Source of the DNA: Candidatus Riflebacteria bacterium HGW-Riflebacteria-1
GTDB taxonomy: Bacteria; Muiribacteriota; Ozemobacteria; Ozemobacterales; Ozemobacteraceae
Length of the DNA stretch: 64,000 bases
Reading direction: 5' to 3'
NCBI GenBank assembly: GCA_002839445.1
Contig: PGYB01000002.1
Span: 1 to 64,000 of the forward strand
Made by a program: the position numbers and the translations under genes. The notes beneath the pieces were generated by a model. The model was not told where the DNA came from. It made no database searches and worked only from the letters and a program-made list of their open reading frames with translations. This document shows positions 1 through 9,250 of this stretch, one piece after another (positions within the stretch are counted from its first letter, which is position 1; the number at the start of each line of letters is the position of its first letter).

Positions 1-73
1 AGCGTAGCGACGAAGCAATCCCTTTGTCACAATGAGATTGCCGCGTCGGGCTGATGCCCTCCTCGCAATGACA
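1..73. repeat. Dispersed REP-like repeat, truncated by window edge
   Basis: This copy contains AGCGTAGCGACGAAGCAATC at its left edge and ends with CGCAATGACA at 64-73. The same right terminus occurs at 27320-27329, where the matching left terminus TGTCATTGCG is also present. Here the left terminus would lie just outside the window. It occupies most of the gap before the stop of the neighbouring hybrid kinase. No gene is seen in 1-117. The family resembles widely distributed TGTCATTGCGAGC-type intergenic repeats; no transposase is present. Confidence 0.7.
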
Positions 74-117
74 GAGTACTTTTATGCTCTTATGTGACAG
101 ACCACTAAGCCTGGCTG

Positions 118-3100
118 TTAGATTTTTATTTTTTTTGCATTGGCGGATGAGAGCAGATGAACAAGGGCTTCATCAAAGTCAAAGCGACTGAGTGCTTCTC
201 GCAGCTGAGTAATCGCATTTTCACCCAGCAGGGTTTTGAGTGCCGATTCGTTTTTGTCGAGGTAATCTTCGGCTTCTCCATCACTTTGTGCCAGCAGATA
301 ATGGAAATGTTTGAGCATTCGTCCCGAACCGCTTGAATCTACCGGGGCAGTTGCTACCGGTGCAGCCGGTGCAGCAGTCTTTATCTCCGGTTCACTGCTT
401 TTGATTGCCGGGAGTGCTGTAAATGCGGTGATCGCCGCAATTGTTCTTGAACATATTTGTTCGCACTCGCTGAGTACCGGTTCGATCTCGGTAGTGGCTG
501 TGCTGCTTTTTAAGCTTTTTTCGAGTACTCCCACCATTTTCTGTAATGCCACCGCGCCAATATTGCCAGAAAGCCCCTTGAGCGTATGCGCCGTTCGTTG
601 CGCCACGCCTTCATCACCATCTGCCAGAGCCTGGCGAATTCTGGCGACTGCATTTTCCTGGCCGGCGCAGAACTTTTGCAGAAGGCTGGCATACAGCTGA
701 CGATTGCCGGCGACCCGTCGCAGGCCTGCCTGAGTATCAAGCTCAGGTTCTTTGCTTTCTGTTTTTTTTGGGCTGTTTTTTGTCCAGTTTGCAAGAAGCC
801 TGAACAGCAGCTGTGGCTCGATTGGCTTGCTGATGTGGCCGTTCATGCCTTCATCGAAACAGAGTTGCTTTTCTTCTTCCATGGCGTGCGCGGTCAGGGC
901 AATAATCGGAAGATCCTTGAAACGTTCATCTTTTCGGAGCTCAATAGTTGCCTGGTGCCCATCCATGATCGGCATCTGGATATCCATAAGAACCAGATCG
1001 TAAGGCAGCGGATCGCCTGCCGACCTGATCAGTTCAAGCGCGGTCTTGCCATTGTCGGCAAGGGTAACTGCTACTCCGACAGATTGCAGCAGTTCTTTGG
1101 CGATCTGCTGATTGAGATCGTTGTCTTCGACGAGAAGAATCCGCATGCCGCGCAGATCTGTGCTGGCATCTCTGTCGATGCCCGGGAGAGACGGCCTTAA
1201 AGTCGATGCGCCAAAGGCTTTGGCAAGAGAGGCTGATAGATTAGACGGCGTAACCGGCTTTGGCAAAAACGATTTGACGCCGGCAAGTTCAGCCTGATCG
1301 CGCACATCATCTATTTCAAACGCCGTTACCAGAATTATGGCCGGTCTGGCATTCTTTGTCTTGAGGTTCTCGATCTGATGGATGATGTCGATGCCGTCGA
1401 TCCCCGATAACCGCCAGTCCATGAATACCACTCTGAATGGATCTTCAACATCAGCTTTCTGTATGGCCGCGAGAGTCTCGATTCCGGTGCTGCAGATTTC
1501 GACGCGCATTCCGACAGAATCAAGCTGTTCTTTGAGTATCTGGCGATCAACCGGGTTGTCATCTACTACCAGTGCGTGAACCCCTTCAATTGAAAAGCTC
1601 AATGACTGTGGCAAGCTTAAGCTGCCGGGCTTGCAGCAGACTTCAAAACTGAAAATGCTGCCTTTTCCGGGATGAGATTCAGCATGCATCTGCCCCCCGA
1701 GCATTTCGACCAGCCTTTTTGCCAGGGCAAGTCCGATGCCGGTACCCGAGAATTGTCTGGTCGAAGAATCGTCTGCTTGCCGAAATGGCATAAACAGCTG
1801 TGAAAGATGCTCCTCTTTTATGCCAATGCCGGTATCTTCCACGGCAAAACGCAGTTTGATCTGTGAATTCATGTGTTCTATAACTGTGACACTGAGCTTG
1901 ACATCGCCATTTTCTGTGAATTTAACGGCGTTAGCAAGAAGCTGGTGCAGTATCTGCCCAATTCGGCCCTGATCACCATAAAGGCTGGGAGGAATATCTT
2001 GATCAACTTCTGTGACAAAGTTGAGGCCTTTGTTTCTGGCTCTGGTAGCGCATTCAATTGTTGTCTTGTCGAGAAATTCGCTAAGCTGAAAAAGTGAACT
2101 GCGCACTTTCATATTTCCTTCTTCAAGCTTTGAGAAGTCGAGAATATTGTTGATAATCTCAAGCAAAGAGAAGCCGGCCTGCTGAATTTTTTCGATATAG
2201 TCTTTCTGTTTCGCGGTCAGTTCGGTTTTGAGGCAAAGATGCGACATGCCGATGACCGCGTTCATTGGCGTTCTTATCTCGTGTGACATGTTGGCGAGAA
2301 AAACCCCTTTAACCTTGGTGGCTTCTTCAAGTTTATCGAGAGCTGCTTCGACCTCGCGCGATTTGCCGGCAAGATTGGCATTTGCCTGTAACAGTTCGTC
2401 GTGCTGCTTTTGCATTTCCTGCTGGTCGCAAAAGATCTGCTCTGACTGTTTAGCCAGCTCAATGGCTTGCTGCTGGCTTTCCTGCAGAAGATCTTTGGTG
2501 CGCTGATTGCGCTCGATTATCTGCAGACTCAAACCAAGAATTGGCAGAAGTTCATTGAGCAGTTCACGATATTCGCTGCCGATATTTTTCAGTGCTGCAA
2601 ATTCTATTATCGCGAGAACTTCTTCTGAAGGCGACATGATTGGGGCAATCAGTAATTGTTCTGGTCTGATGTCAGCAACTCCGCAGGTGATAGAAATATA
2701 GTCAGCCGGAATGTCAGAAATTACCATGATTGCTCTGTCTGAAGCGCATTGTCCGATTAAACCCTCGCGTTTGCTAAAACTTTTCTGGGGACCAGGTTTA
2801 AGATGCAGACCGTAGTTTCCGGTCATCTTGAAGCAGTTTTCCAAAGTATCGAAAGAGTAAAATGCTGCGACTTGCGCTTCTATAGTTGGCGCAAGCTTTT
2901 TGAGCAGGTTTTCGGCGAATTCACTTATCTGCTCTGCCTTCTGGACTTCCTGGGTAATTTCCTGGAGTTTTGCTTTTATCCAGGTGGTCTGCAGTTGTTG
3001 GCGGGCCGTTTTCTGCAGAGCTGTCATGGCGCTTGCCATGCAGCCCAGTTCATCCTGGCGATCCTGCTCAGGAATTTCGACGTCCATGTCCCATGCTGCC

Positions 3101-3789
3101 AGGCGGGTAATGACTCTGGTCAGATTAAGTATCGGCATGAAAATGCCAAGCCGCATAAACCTGGCAATCAGCATTGTGCCTATGCCGACAATGATGATCG
3201 CTATGATCAACACGATTTTGCCCTGCGCGTATACCTTACTGGTGTTTTTAAAAGCGCTTCTGGCTGCCCGGCTGTTAGCCTGTCTGAGCTGGTTGAGGGT
3301 ATATGCCGCCTGGCGGTATGCAAAATCGGCCTGGGCTTTGACATAGGTTCGCGCCTGTTCCATTTTATTTTGCAGGGCAAGGTCGAATACTACGTCTGTT
3401 TCGAGCTGATAGGCTTCTACCTGAGCCTGAAAGTTGTCGAAAAGCATGCCGCTGTCTGCAGAAAAAATTGATTTATCGTAGTTCTGGCAGGCCTGCGCGA
3501 ACTCCTTGCGGTTTTCTTCCAGCTGTTTGTCGATTTTGATAATCTCTTCGATTGAACCGCTGGTGACCAGGCTGGCGAGCAGATGCCTCTCGTTCGAAAT
3601 TGTCCGGTTGATGTTGTCGAGATCGCTAAAACCGGCCAGTTCAGCTTGCAGACTTCCGGTGATGTTTTCAAGCTGGCCAAGAAGCATCAGAGAGAACATG
3701 CCAAGGCCAAAGAAAAATATGAACAGGCAGATGAATGGAATACGCAATTTCCATGTTAATGAAAGTCCAGGCACATTTGTGTTGTTCAT
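118..3789 (-). CDS. Membrane hybrid sensor histidine kinase with two receivers and HPt domain
   Basis: A 1223-residue multi-step phosphorelay kinase. Visible order: membrane segment about 17-38, a helical extracytoplasmic region to about 190, second membrane segment about 191-208, HAMP-like linker, GAF-like domain about 285-425, coiled coil, HisKA with the phospho-accepting His at 503 (MSHEIRT), HATPase with DTGIGI and GTGIGLALA boxes, receiver 1 (VVDDN, MDWRL), receiver 2 (LVEDN, MDIQMP) and an HPt domain with the AHTLKG motif. About 100 residues of unknown function follow. An AGGAG site lies about 10 bases before the ATG. It is the last gene of a three-gene operon, 42 bases after the second kinase. 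No DNA-binding output domain is attached, so the phosphate must go to another protein. The exact ligand is unknown. Confidence 0.93.
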   Translation of the reverse strand: MNNTNVPGLSLTWKLRIPFICLFIFFFGLGMFSLMLLGQLENITGSLQAELAGFSDLDNINRTISNERHLLASLVTSGSIEEIIKIDKQLEENRKEFAQACQNYDKSIFSADSGMLFDNFQAQVEAYQLETDVVFDLALQNKMEQARTYVKAQADFAYRQAAYTLNQLRQANSRAARSAFKNTSKVYAQGKIVLIIAIIIVGIGTMLIARFMRLGIFMPILNLTRVITRLAAWDMDVEIPEQDRQDELGCMASAMTALQKTARQQLQTTWIKAKLQEITQEVQKAEQISEFAENLLKKLAPTIEAQVAAFYSFDTLENCFKMTGNYGLHLKPGPQKSFSKREGLIGQCASDRAIMVISDIPADYISITCGVADIRPEQLLIAPIMSPSEEVLAIIEFAALKNIGSEYRELLNELLPILGLSLQIIERNQRTKDLLQESQQQAIELAKQSEQIFCDQQEMQKQHDELLQANANLAGKSREVEAALDKLEEATKVKGVFLANMSHEIRTPMNAVIGMSHLCLKTELTAKQKDYIEKIQQAGFSLLEIINNILDFSKLEEGNMKVRSSLFQLSEFLDKTTIECATRARNKGLNFVTEVDQDIPPSLYGDQGRIGQILHQLLANAVKFTENGDVKLSVTVIEHMNSQIKLRFAVEDTGIGIKEEHLSQLFMPFRQADDSSTRQFSGTGIGLALAKRLVEMLGGQMHAESHPGKGSIFSFEVCCKPGSLSLPQSLSFSIEGVHALVVDDNPVDRQILKEQLDSVGMRVEICSTGIETLAAIQKADVEDPFRVVFMDWRLSGIDGIDIIHQIENLKTKNARPAIILVTAFEIDDVRDQAELAGVKSFLPKPVTPSNLSASLAKAFGASTLRPSLPGIDRDASTDLRGMRILLVEDNDLNQQIAKELLQSVGVAVTLADNGKTALELIRSAGDPLPYDLVLMDIQMPIMDGHQATIELRKDERFKDLPIIALTAHAMEEEKQLCFDEGMNGHISKPIEPQLLFRLLANWTKNSPKKTESKEPELDTQAGLRRVAGNRQLYASLLQKFCAGQENAVARIRQALADGDEGVAQRTAHTLKGLSGNIGAVALQKMVGVLEKSLKSSTATTEIEPVLSECEQICSRTIAAITAFTALPAIKSSEPEIKTAAPAAPVATAPVDSSGSGRMLKHFHYLLAQSDGEAEDYLDKNESALKTLLGENAITQLREALSRFDFDEALVHLLSSANAKKIKI

Positions 3790-3831
3790 CGCTCTTGTTC
3801 TCCTGGGTTGTCAGGTATTTGCGGTTGCCTG

Positions 3832-6800
3832 TCAGTCGGGTATGCTGTTTTCTTTTTCTATCAGAGAAAGCGCTGCTTCAAAGTCATAGTCGCGAACCAG
3901 TTTTGCCAGCTCGTCAAAGTGGCTGTTCATAGCGGATTGCAGAATTTCTTTGTTCTGTTCAAGCACGCTGATCGCATCAGAGTCTGATTCGAGCAGAAGG
4001 CTCTGCAATTGGCCACGTACCGATTCAAATCTGACTTTGTCGTAATCGCGCGGCCGCTTTTCTGGCACTGGTTCTGCAGCCTGTTCAACCACCTTTGCCA
4101 GTTCTTTTCTTATAACAGCGATTTCTGTTGCAGTTTCATCGATCAACTCTGCAAAAGCGCCCGACTGGATGCCGGTTTTACAAGCCTGTTCAAGCCTTTC
4201 TGCCAGTGTCTGAACAGATGTGGCACCGATGTTGCCGGCGCAGCTTTTTAATGAGTGGGCAAAGCGTGTAGCTGCAGTTGCATCACTGCTTTTGCAGCTG
4301 GTTATGAACTTTTCACGAAAGTCCTGGTAATCATTATAAAAGCCGATCAGCATTTTGCGATAGAGCTCGCTGTTATTCAGCAGATTGGCGAGGATCTGTC
4401 TGGTATTGATGCCGGCAAGCTCGGGTATTTTCGGCCCGGTCTGTACCTGAGCTTCCTTAACCGGCTGCGCAATGGCACTTGCTGCGCCAGGTTTGATCCA
4501 GCGCGAGAGGGTTATAAACATTGTGCCTACGTCGACGGGTTTGGCAATATGATCATTCATGCCGGTCGCCAGAGCCTTTTCGCGATCGCCAGCCATGGCG
4601 TTGGCTGTCATGGCGATGATCGGAATCTCCTGCAGATGCTGTATTTCTCTTATTGCAGCGGTGGCCTGGTAGCCATCCATCACCGGCATCTGGCAATCCA
4701 TGAGAATGCCGTCAAAGCGTGTGTCGCTTTTGAGAATGTCGAGCGCTTCCTGGCCGTGTCTGGCAAGAACAACCGAAATGCCGGCCTGTCGCAACAGCTC
4801 GATGGCAAGTTCCTGATTCATTTCATTGTCTTCTACCAGCAGCAGCCGTGCTCCAGCCAGTCCGTGTGCCGGCAGCGGCGAAACGCTCTTTTCATTTCGT
4901 CCGGTAATTTCAGATGTCTTAACCAGACCAAGAACTTCTGATATGTTGGTGCGAAAGGCTGAGCGAAATACCGGTCGACTTAATACCCGCAACTGGTTGA
5001 TTCCTAACTTGTCTGCCAAATACAACGCCTTAGCCAGTTGATAGGCGCCAGTAATCAATATCACCGGAATCTGCGAGAATTCAGAATTTTTTATCTTCAG
5101 CGCGAATTCAACACTATTTGAGCCAGTTACATCGGAGCTGGCAACAATAAGGTCTGGCATTTTGTTTTCATCTCTGAGTTTTTCAAGGTGCCTGATTATG
5201 TCAGTTGAGTCGACAAAGCTGGAAGTCGACATTGCCAAAGACTCGATGCTGCGCGTCATAATGTCGTGTTCTGTGCGGTTGTTGGCAATCAACAGCACGT
5301 TTTGGTTGCGCAGACGGCTGACTGATGACCCTTGAGAATCTTGCCGGTATTGCAGACCGAACCAGGCAGTAAAATGAAAGGTGGAGCCCTGGCCAGGTTC
5401 GCTGGTCAGCCAGATTTTGCCTTTCATGTCTTCGACAAGGCTCTTAGAAATAACCAGTCCCAGGCCGGTTCCGCCAGATTTTCTGGTCGCTGAATTGTCA
5501 ACCTGCGCGAAAGGCATGAAAAGTTTTTGCTGCTGCGACTCATCCATGCCAATGCCGCTGTCTTTTATCCAGAAATGCAGCTCGGTAGATTTGTCGGTGG
5601 AATTTACCTTTTCAACACCGACAACAATTTCTCCCGCATCAGTGAACTTGATGGCATTGTTGCCGAGGTTAGTGAGAATCTGATTGAGCCGCAGCGGGTC
5701 GCCGACCAGAGCGAGTGGCACCTCTGGCGCGATATCGAAGAGCAGCTCAATACTTTTTTCTTCTGCTTTTAAATTGGTCAAGACAGCAAAATTATTCAGA
5801 ACGTCTTCGAGCCAGAAATTAGTCTGATCTATTGCCATTTTACCGGCTTCGATCTTGGAAAAGTCAAGAATGTCATTGATTATACCCAGCAGGTTTTGCG
5901 CGGCCATGTGAACTTTTTCAATGTAGTTGTGCTGCTGATGGGTAAGATCTGTTTGTAGCGCAAGCTGTGACATGCCAATAATGGCATTCATCGGCGTTCG
6001 GATTTCGTGTGACATGTTGGCGAGAAAACTTGATTTGGCAACTGTAGCAGCTTCTGCCATAGTTTTTGCGCTTGCCAGAGCCGCTTCGTTTTTTTTCTGT
6101 TCATCCATGTCAATATGAAACCCTGTAATGCGGCTGCCTTTGCCTTCTGCATTGTGTTCTACGCACTTTCCTATTGCCAGAATCCATTTCCAGTTGCCTG
6201 ATTTTGTTTTTAAACGAAACTCGGCGCGATAAGTGGCGGTTTTGCCGTCGATGTGGTCCTGAACATCCTGCCAGATTCTCTGCATATCATCCGGGTGCAG
6301 CAACTGTTGCCAGCGCACAAAAGTTCTCGGGAAAAGGGCGTCGAGTTCGGCTGCGCTGTAACCAAGCATTTCGGCCCAGATTTCGCTGGTATCAAGCTCT
6401 CCGCTTTGCGGTCGCCAGTCCCAGAGGCCGAGCCACGCACCCTTAATGGCCAGATCAAGGCGCGCCTGGCTTTCTTTAAGCGCTTTCTCGCCCATTACCT
6501 GACTGGTGATATCCTGCACAACGCCATACAGGTCAAGCGGCAGTTGATTTTCATCGCGGGTAAGGTTTCCGGTAGCATGTATCCAGATTACTCTGCCGTC
6601 AACGGGTCTCCGGTAAGGGTAAATCACGTCATAGGTCTTGCTGCGGCCTTCGATCAGGTCGTTCAAATTTTGAAAAGCTTTAATGGCCGCATCGGGGTCA
6701 GCGGCCTCGATGTTGGCAAGCCATTCATCTTTGATGTGATAGCGCCAGTCGGGTTTGAGGCGGTCACCAAATATTTTTGCTGTTCTCGGGTTTGAGAGGT

Positions 6801-7497
6801 AATACCCGGAGTTGTCGAAAGGCACAGACCAGTAGCCGGCCTTGGCCAGCTTGAACGCCTTGTCTGCCAAAAAGTTGGCCCGCTTTGCCTGCGCCGCATT
6901 TTCGCTCAGTTGCACAGTCTGTCTAAGCTGGTAGTTTTGAAAAGCTTGCCGGCTGAGAATACCGGCAGTTTCAGCGAGCATTTTCGCAATTTTTTCTAGT
7001 GTCTGTCGTGACATGACCGGAACGCTGGCAAGGTAGTCTCTGTAAGCCTGCGGATCAGCTCCTATCTTGCTGGCGTAAGCGAGCAGCTGTTCTTCGGTTG
7101 TGTCAGTGTCTCTGGCTTGCCCGGCCCGCCACAGGGCGATCAGATTATTGTCTACGCAAATGCCGGTAGATATTTCCCATTTGCCACACAACTCGCAGCG
7201 GCTGGTCAGCTGTTTAAGCTCTTCATTACTGCCGGTCGGGTTGAGCATCTGACAATTCTGCCGGCCGCTTTCGGTATTATGTATGACATCGCTGCAGAGT
7301 TTCGAAAACCTGCTTGGTCTGGTGATTGGCGTGCCGTCAGGTCTGGTAATGATTGAGGCGATACCAAAGGCCTCAGAAAAAGCATCCTGGAGTTTTTGTA
7401 TTTCATCGAGGTCAAAGAGTTCAGTGAAATCGATGCTCTTAACATCGGTTTCGGCATACTCGTTTAAAATTGTCGATTCAAGTTTAGTCTGGTTCAT
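3832..7497 (-). CDS. Soluble hybrid histidine kinase with PocR-like sensor, PAS domains, pseudo-receiver, receiver and HPt
   Basis: A 1221-residue kinase without membrane segments, so it is probably cytoplasmic. The N-terminal 20-185 region matches the PocR ligand-binding type, with clustered cysteines at 68, 82, 101, 104 and 114. Two PAS domains follow (about 210-335 and 340-465). HisKA has the phospho-His at 497 in MSHEIRT; HATPase has DSGIGM and GTGLGLVIS. The first receiver is degenerate: the acidic pair is replaced by NN (IANN) and the phospho-Asp position is in ASSDV with Ser where Asp is expected. The second receiver is intact (LVEDN, MDCQMP, KPVD), and an HPt domain carries AHSLKS. 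The gene lies 35 bases after the receiver-cyclase gene and 42 before the membrane kinase, so the three are probably co-transcribed. PocR domains often bind small organic ligands; the ligand here is unknown. Confidence 0.92.
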   Translation of the reverse strand: MNQTKLESTILNEYAETDVKSIDFTELFDLDEIQKLQDAFSEAFGIASIITRPDGTPITRPSRFSKLCSDVIHNTESGRQNCQMLNPTGSNEELKQLTSRCELCGKWEISTGICVDNNLIALWRAGQARDTDTTEEQLLAYASKIGADPQAYRDYLASVPVMSRQTLEKIAKMLAETAGILSRQAFQNYQLRQTVQLSENAAQAKRANFLADKAFKLAKAGYWSVPFDNSGYYLSNPRTAKIFGDRLKPDWRYHIKDEWLANIEAADPDAAIKAFQNLNDLIEGRSKTYDVIYPYRRPVDGRVIWIHATGNLTRDENQLPLDLYGVVQDITSQVMGEKALKESQARLDLAIKGAWLGLWDWRPQSGELDTSEIWAEMLGYSAAELDALFPRTFVRWQQLLHPDDMQRIWQDVQDHIDGKTATYRAEFRLKTKSGNWKWILAIGKCVEHNAEGKGSRITGFHIDMDEQKKNEAALASAKTMAEAATVAKSSFLANMSHEIRTPMNAIIGMSQLALQTDLTHQQHNYIEKVHMAAQNLLGIINDILDFSKIEAGKMAIDQTNFWLEDVLNNFAVLTNLKAEEKSIELLFDIAPEVPLALVGDPLRLNQILTNLGNNAIKFTDAGEIVVGVEKVNSTDKSTELHFWIKDSGIGMDESQQQKLFMPFAQVDNSATRKSGGTGLGLVISKSLVEDMKGKIWLTSEPGQGSTFHFTAWFGLQYRQDSQGSSVSRLRNQNVLLIANNRTEHDIMTRSIESLAMSTSSFVDSTDIIRHLEKLRDENKMPDLIVASSDVTGSNSVEFALKIKNSEFSQIPVILITGAYQLAKALYLADKLGINQLRVLSRPVFRSAFRTNISEVLGLVKTSEITGRNEKSVSPLPAHGLAGARLLLVEDNEMNQELAIELLRQAGISVVLARHGQEALDILKSDTRFDGILMDCQMPVMDGYQATAAIREIQHLQEIPIIAMTANAMAGDREKALATGMNDHIAKPVDVGTMFITLSRWIKPGAASAIAQPVKEAQVQTGPKIPELAGINTRQILANLLNNSELYRKMLIGFYNDYQDFREKFITSCKSSDATAATRFAHSLKSCAGNIGATSVQTLAERLEQACKTGIQSGAFAELIDETATEIAVIRKELAKVVEQAAEPVPEKRPRDYDKVRFESVRGQLQSLLLESDSDAISVLEQNKEILQSAMNSHFDELAKLVRDYDFEAALSLIEKENSIPD

Positions 7498-7532
7498 ATT
7501 TGTGGTCTAGGGCAAAAATAATTGCGTGACCG

Positions 7533-8660
7533 TCAGCCAGGGAAAAGGGGATCAGGGTCTTGAGTCAGTTCATAGAGATCTAATTCAAGGGCTTGTGGTT
7601 TTTGCGGCGGGGTAAAGCGGTTAAACGAAAAAGAAGCTTTTAACAGTTGCATTGTTGTTTCTGAGACCAGAATAGACATTTCTGGAGCCATATTACTAGT
7701 CTGAACAGCAATCTTAACTGCATCTCCAAAAATGTCGTAATGGTAGCGTTTGCGACCAATAATGCAGCCAACGACACTGCCGGTGTGCAGGCCAATGCGA
7801 AATTTCCAGCCTTTATTGCGACTGTGCGAGCTGAACTTGAAAAAATTCATGAAATCTATGGCGGCCTGTAGCATGACCCGGGCGTGATTGATGTTGGGCA
7901 CCGGTATCCCACAGGCCGCTACATAAGTATAGCTTGAAGACTTGATGCGTTCAGCGCCATGCCTTGCGATCAGGCCATCGAGGACGGTGAACATGTCTGA
8001 GATATCATTTGTCAGCATTTCTGGCGAGTTATCTTCGTTTTCTGGCGGGCAAAGTTCGGCCAACATAATGGTGACCGGGTTGAAAGACTCCGGGGCGCTG
8101 AAACCACGAAATTTGAGGTCCTGAATAATTCTGCGTGGGAAAAGGTTTTCCAGCAGCTGATCTACTTTTCTCTGCTCTTTTTGCAGTTGCAGATGCGTAT
8201 GTACTCTGGCTCTGATTATTGCCGGGTGAAAAGGCTTGCTGATGTAGTCGGTCGCCCCAAGTTCAAAACCTTCGGTTTCGTTGATGGCATCGTTGTTGCC
8301 GGTGATAAAGATAATCGGTATCTGCAGGGTATCTGCGTCAGTTTTGAGAATCCGGCATACTTCGAAGCCATTCATTTCAGGCATCATGACGTCGAGCAGT
8401 ATCAGATCGGGCTGGGGAAGTCGCCGCGCGATTTCAATTGCTTTGCTGCCTTTTGTCGCCGCCTTGATCTGGTATTCACGCCCCAGCAGGTTGCGTATTA
8501 TTTCGATGTTTTCCGGCATGTCATCGACCGCCAGAATGCACTGTTTTTCATCATTCCAGAGTTTGAACGCAGAGCTGGTCGGTTCGTCGTCTTCGTTGTT
8601 ACCAGAAGAAGATTGCCCTGAAAGTGTCGATGCTGTTTCTCGAACTGTGCTTTCATTCAT
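7533..8660 (-). CDS. Receiver fused to a degenerate class III nucleotide-cyclase domain
   Basis: 375 residues. The receiver covers about 40-160 with the acidic pair D46/D47, phospho-Asp D90 (LILLDVMMP) and K142 (SKPF), so it should be phosphorylatable. Residues about 195-345 align with the class III adenylate/guanylate cyclase homology domain: FRIGLHTGSVVG and YHYDIFGDAVK are clear. The metal-binding Asp positions are lost, being E202 (AEL) and Y244 (SSSYTY), and the usual transition-state Asn and Arg are K316 and Q320. I infer that the domain is a non-catalytic pseudo-cyclase acting as a phosphorylation-dependent output or scaffold. It is the first gene of the operon with two hybrid kinases, which are natural phosphodonors. 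GGGAG lies upstream of the ATG. Confidence 0.88.
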   Translation of the reverse strand: MNESTVRETASTLSGQSSSGNNEDDEPTSSAFKLWNDEKQCILAVDDMPENIEIIRNLLGREYQIKAATKGSKAIEIARRLPQPDLILLDVMMPEMNGFEVCRILKTDADTLQIPIIFITGNNDAINETEGFELGATDYISKPFHPAIIRARVHTHLQLQKEQRKVDQLLENLFPRRIIQDLKFRGFSAPESFNPVTIMLAELCPPENEDNSPEMLTNDISDMFTVLDGLIARHGAERIKSSSYTYVAACGIPVPNINHARVMLQAAIDFMNFFKFSSHSRNKGWKFRIGLHTGSVVGCIIGRKRYHYDIFGDAVKIAVQTSNMAPEMSILVSETTMQLLKASFSFNRFTPPQKPQALELDLYELTQDPDPLFPG

Positions 8661-8695
8661 TAAAAAAAACTCCCGCTCAAATGGATCACCTGTAC

Positions 8696-8701
8696 ATTAT
8701 A
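8696..8701 (-). promoter_or_regulatory. Candidate -10 box for the signalling operon
   Basis: The minus strand reads a perfect TATAAT, about 35 bases before the ATG of the receiver-cyclase gene. No good -35 hexamer is seen at 16-18 bases, so this is a partial promoter call. Confidence 0.4.
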
Positions 8702-8892
8702 GCGCAACATGCTGGTAATTTCTCTTTTTTTTCACTTATTGTTTGCAGCTTTGGTATCAGAAATCAGCGCCCACATTGCCTCAGACGCCATAGCTTGCAA
8801 GTTTTTTGAGAAATATTTTTCTGAGTCCGCAATTAGTGCCAGACTGGCAGAACAAGGCTGATTTGAAGCTGATTTTCGGGTGGTGTACAGAC

Positions 8893-8921
8893 TTGCTGAA
8901 ACTTTGAAAATTTGTTACCCT
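8893..8921 (+). promoter_or_regulatory. Candidate promoter for oadGAB
   Basis: TTGCTG and TACCCT are separated by 17 bases, about 100 bases before the SD-supported oadG start. The unusual -10 TACCCT recurs with the same spacing upstream of the pilin gene. Confidence 0.35.
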
Positions 8922-9022
8922 GAATGCAACATCGCCATTTTCAATTATCAAACCGTCACAGTATCAGCAAACAATGCTCAGCCGTTTTTCTGGCTGACAG
9001 AGCGACATCAGGAGTTACAGCA

Positions 9023-9250
9023 ATGTTAATCGATGGCAGCGTCATTATGCTTATCGGCATGGGAACCGTGTTCTCATTTCTGGGAATATTGGTGCTTTTG
9101 ATTCACCTGATGACTTTTCTGATCAAAAAACTGCCCGTTGCCGGCCTCGCGTCACCGGCAAGCAACACGCTGCAAGATATACCTAAGGCAGAACAGATCG
9201 CCGTGGTCATTGCCGCAGCCCGGGCCTTTGCCGAAGGAGAAAAGAGATGA
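9023..9250 (+). CDS. oadG: Sodium-pumping decarboxylase gamma subunit (OadG-like)
   Basis: 75 residues with one N-terminal membrane helix (about 8-34) and a polar, Ala-rich tail, the usual shape of the small gamma subunit that anchors the biotin-carrying alpha subunit to the membrane beta subunit. The start at 9023 is chosen because AGGAG sits 8 bases upstream; an earlier in-frame ATG at 8924 lacks such a site. The stop overlaps the oadA start by four bases (ATGA), indicating translational coupling. Sequence conservation in this family is weak, so the call rests on size, topology and position directly before oadA and oadB. Confidence 0.82.
   Translation: MLIDGSVIMLIGMGTVFSFLGILVLLIHLMTFLIKKLPVAGLASPASNTLQDIPKAEQIAVVIAAARAFAEGEKR

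Larger units (their letters stand above)
8661..9022. other. Divergent intergenic region between signalling operon and oad operon
   Basis: About 360 bases without a credible coding sequence. It holds outward-facing promoter candidates for the minus-strand signalling operon and the plus-strand oad operon, a poly-T/poly-A stretch around 8720, and nothing else recognisable. An upstream in-frame ATG exists for oadG at 8924, but the SD-supported start is at 9023. Confidence 0.6.

Noticed and set aside
4255..4941. 228-residue plus-strand frame
   Set aside because: Antisense to the receiver and HPt domains of the PocR hybrid kinase; shadow frame.
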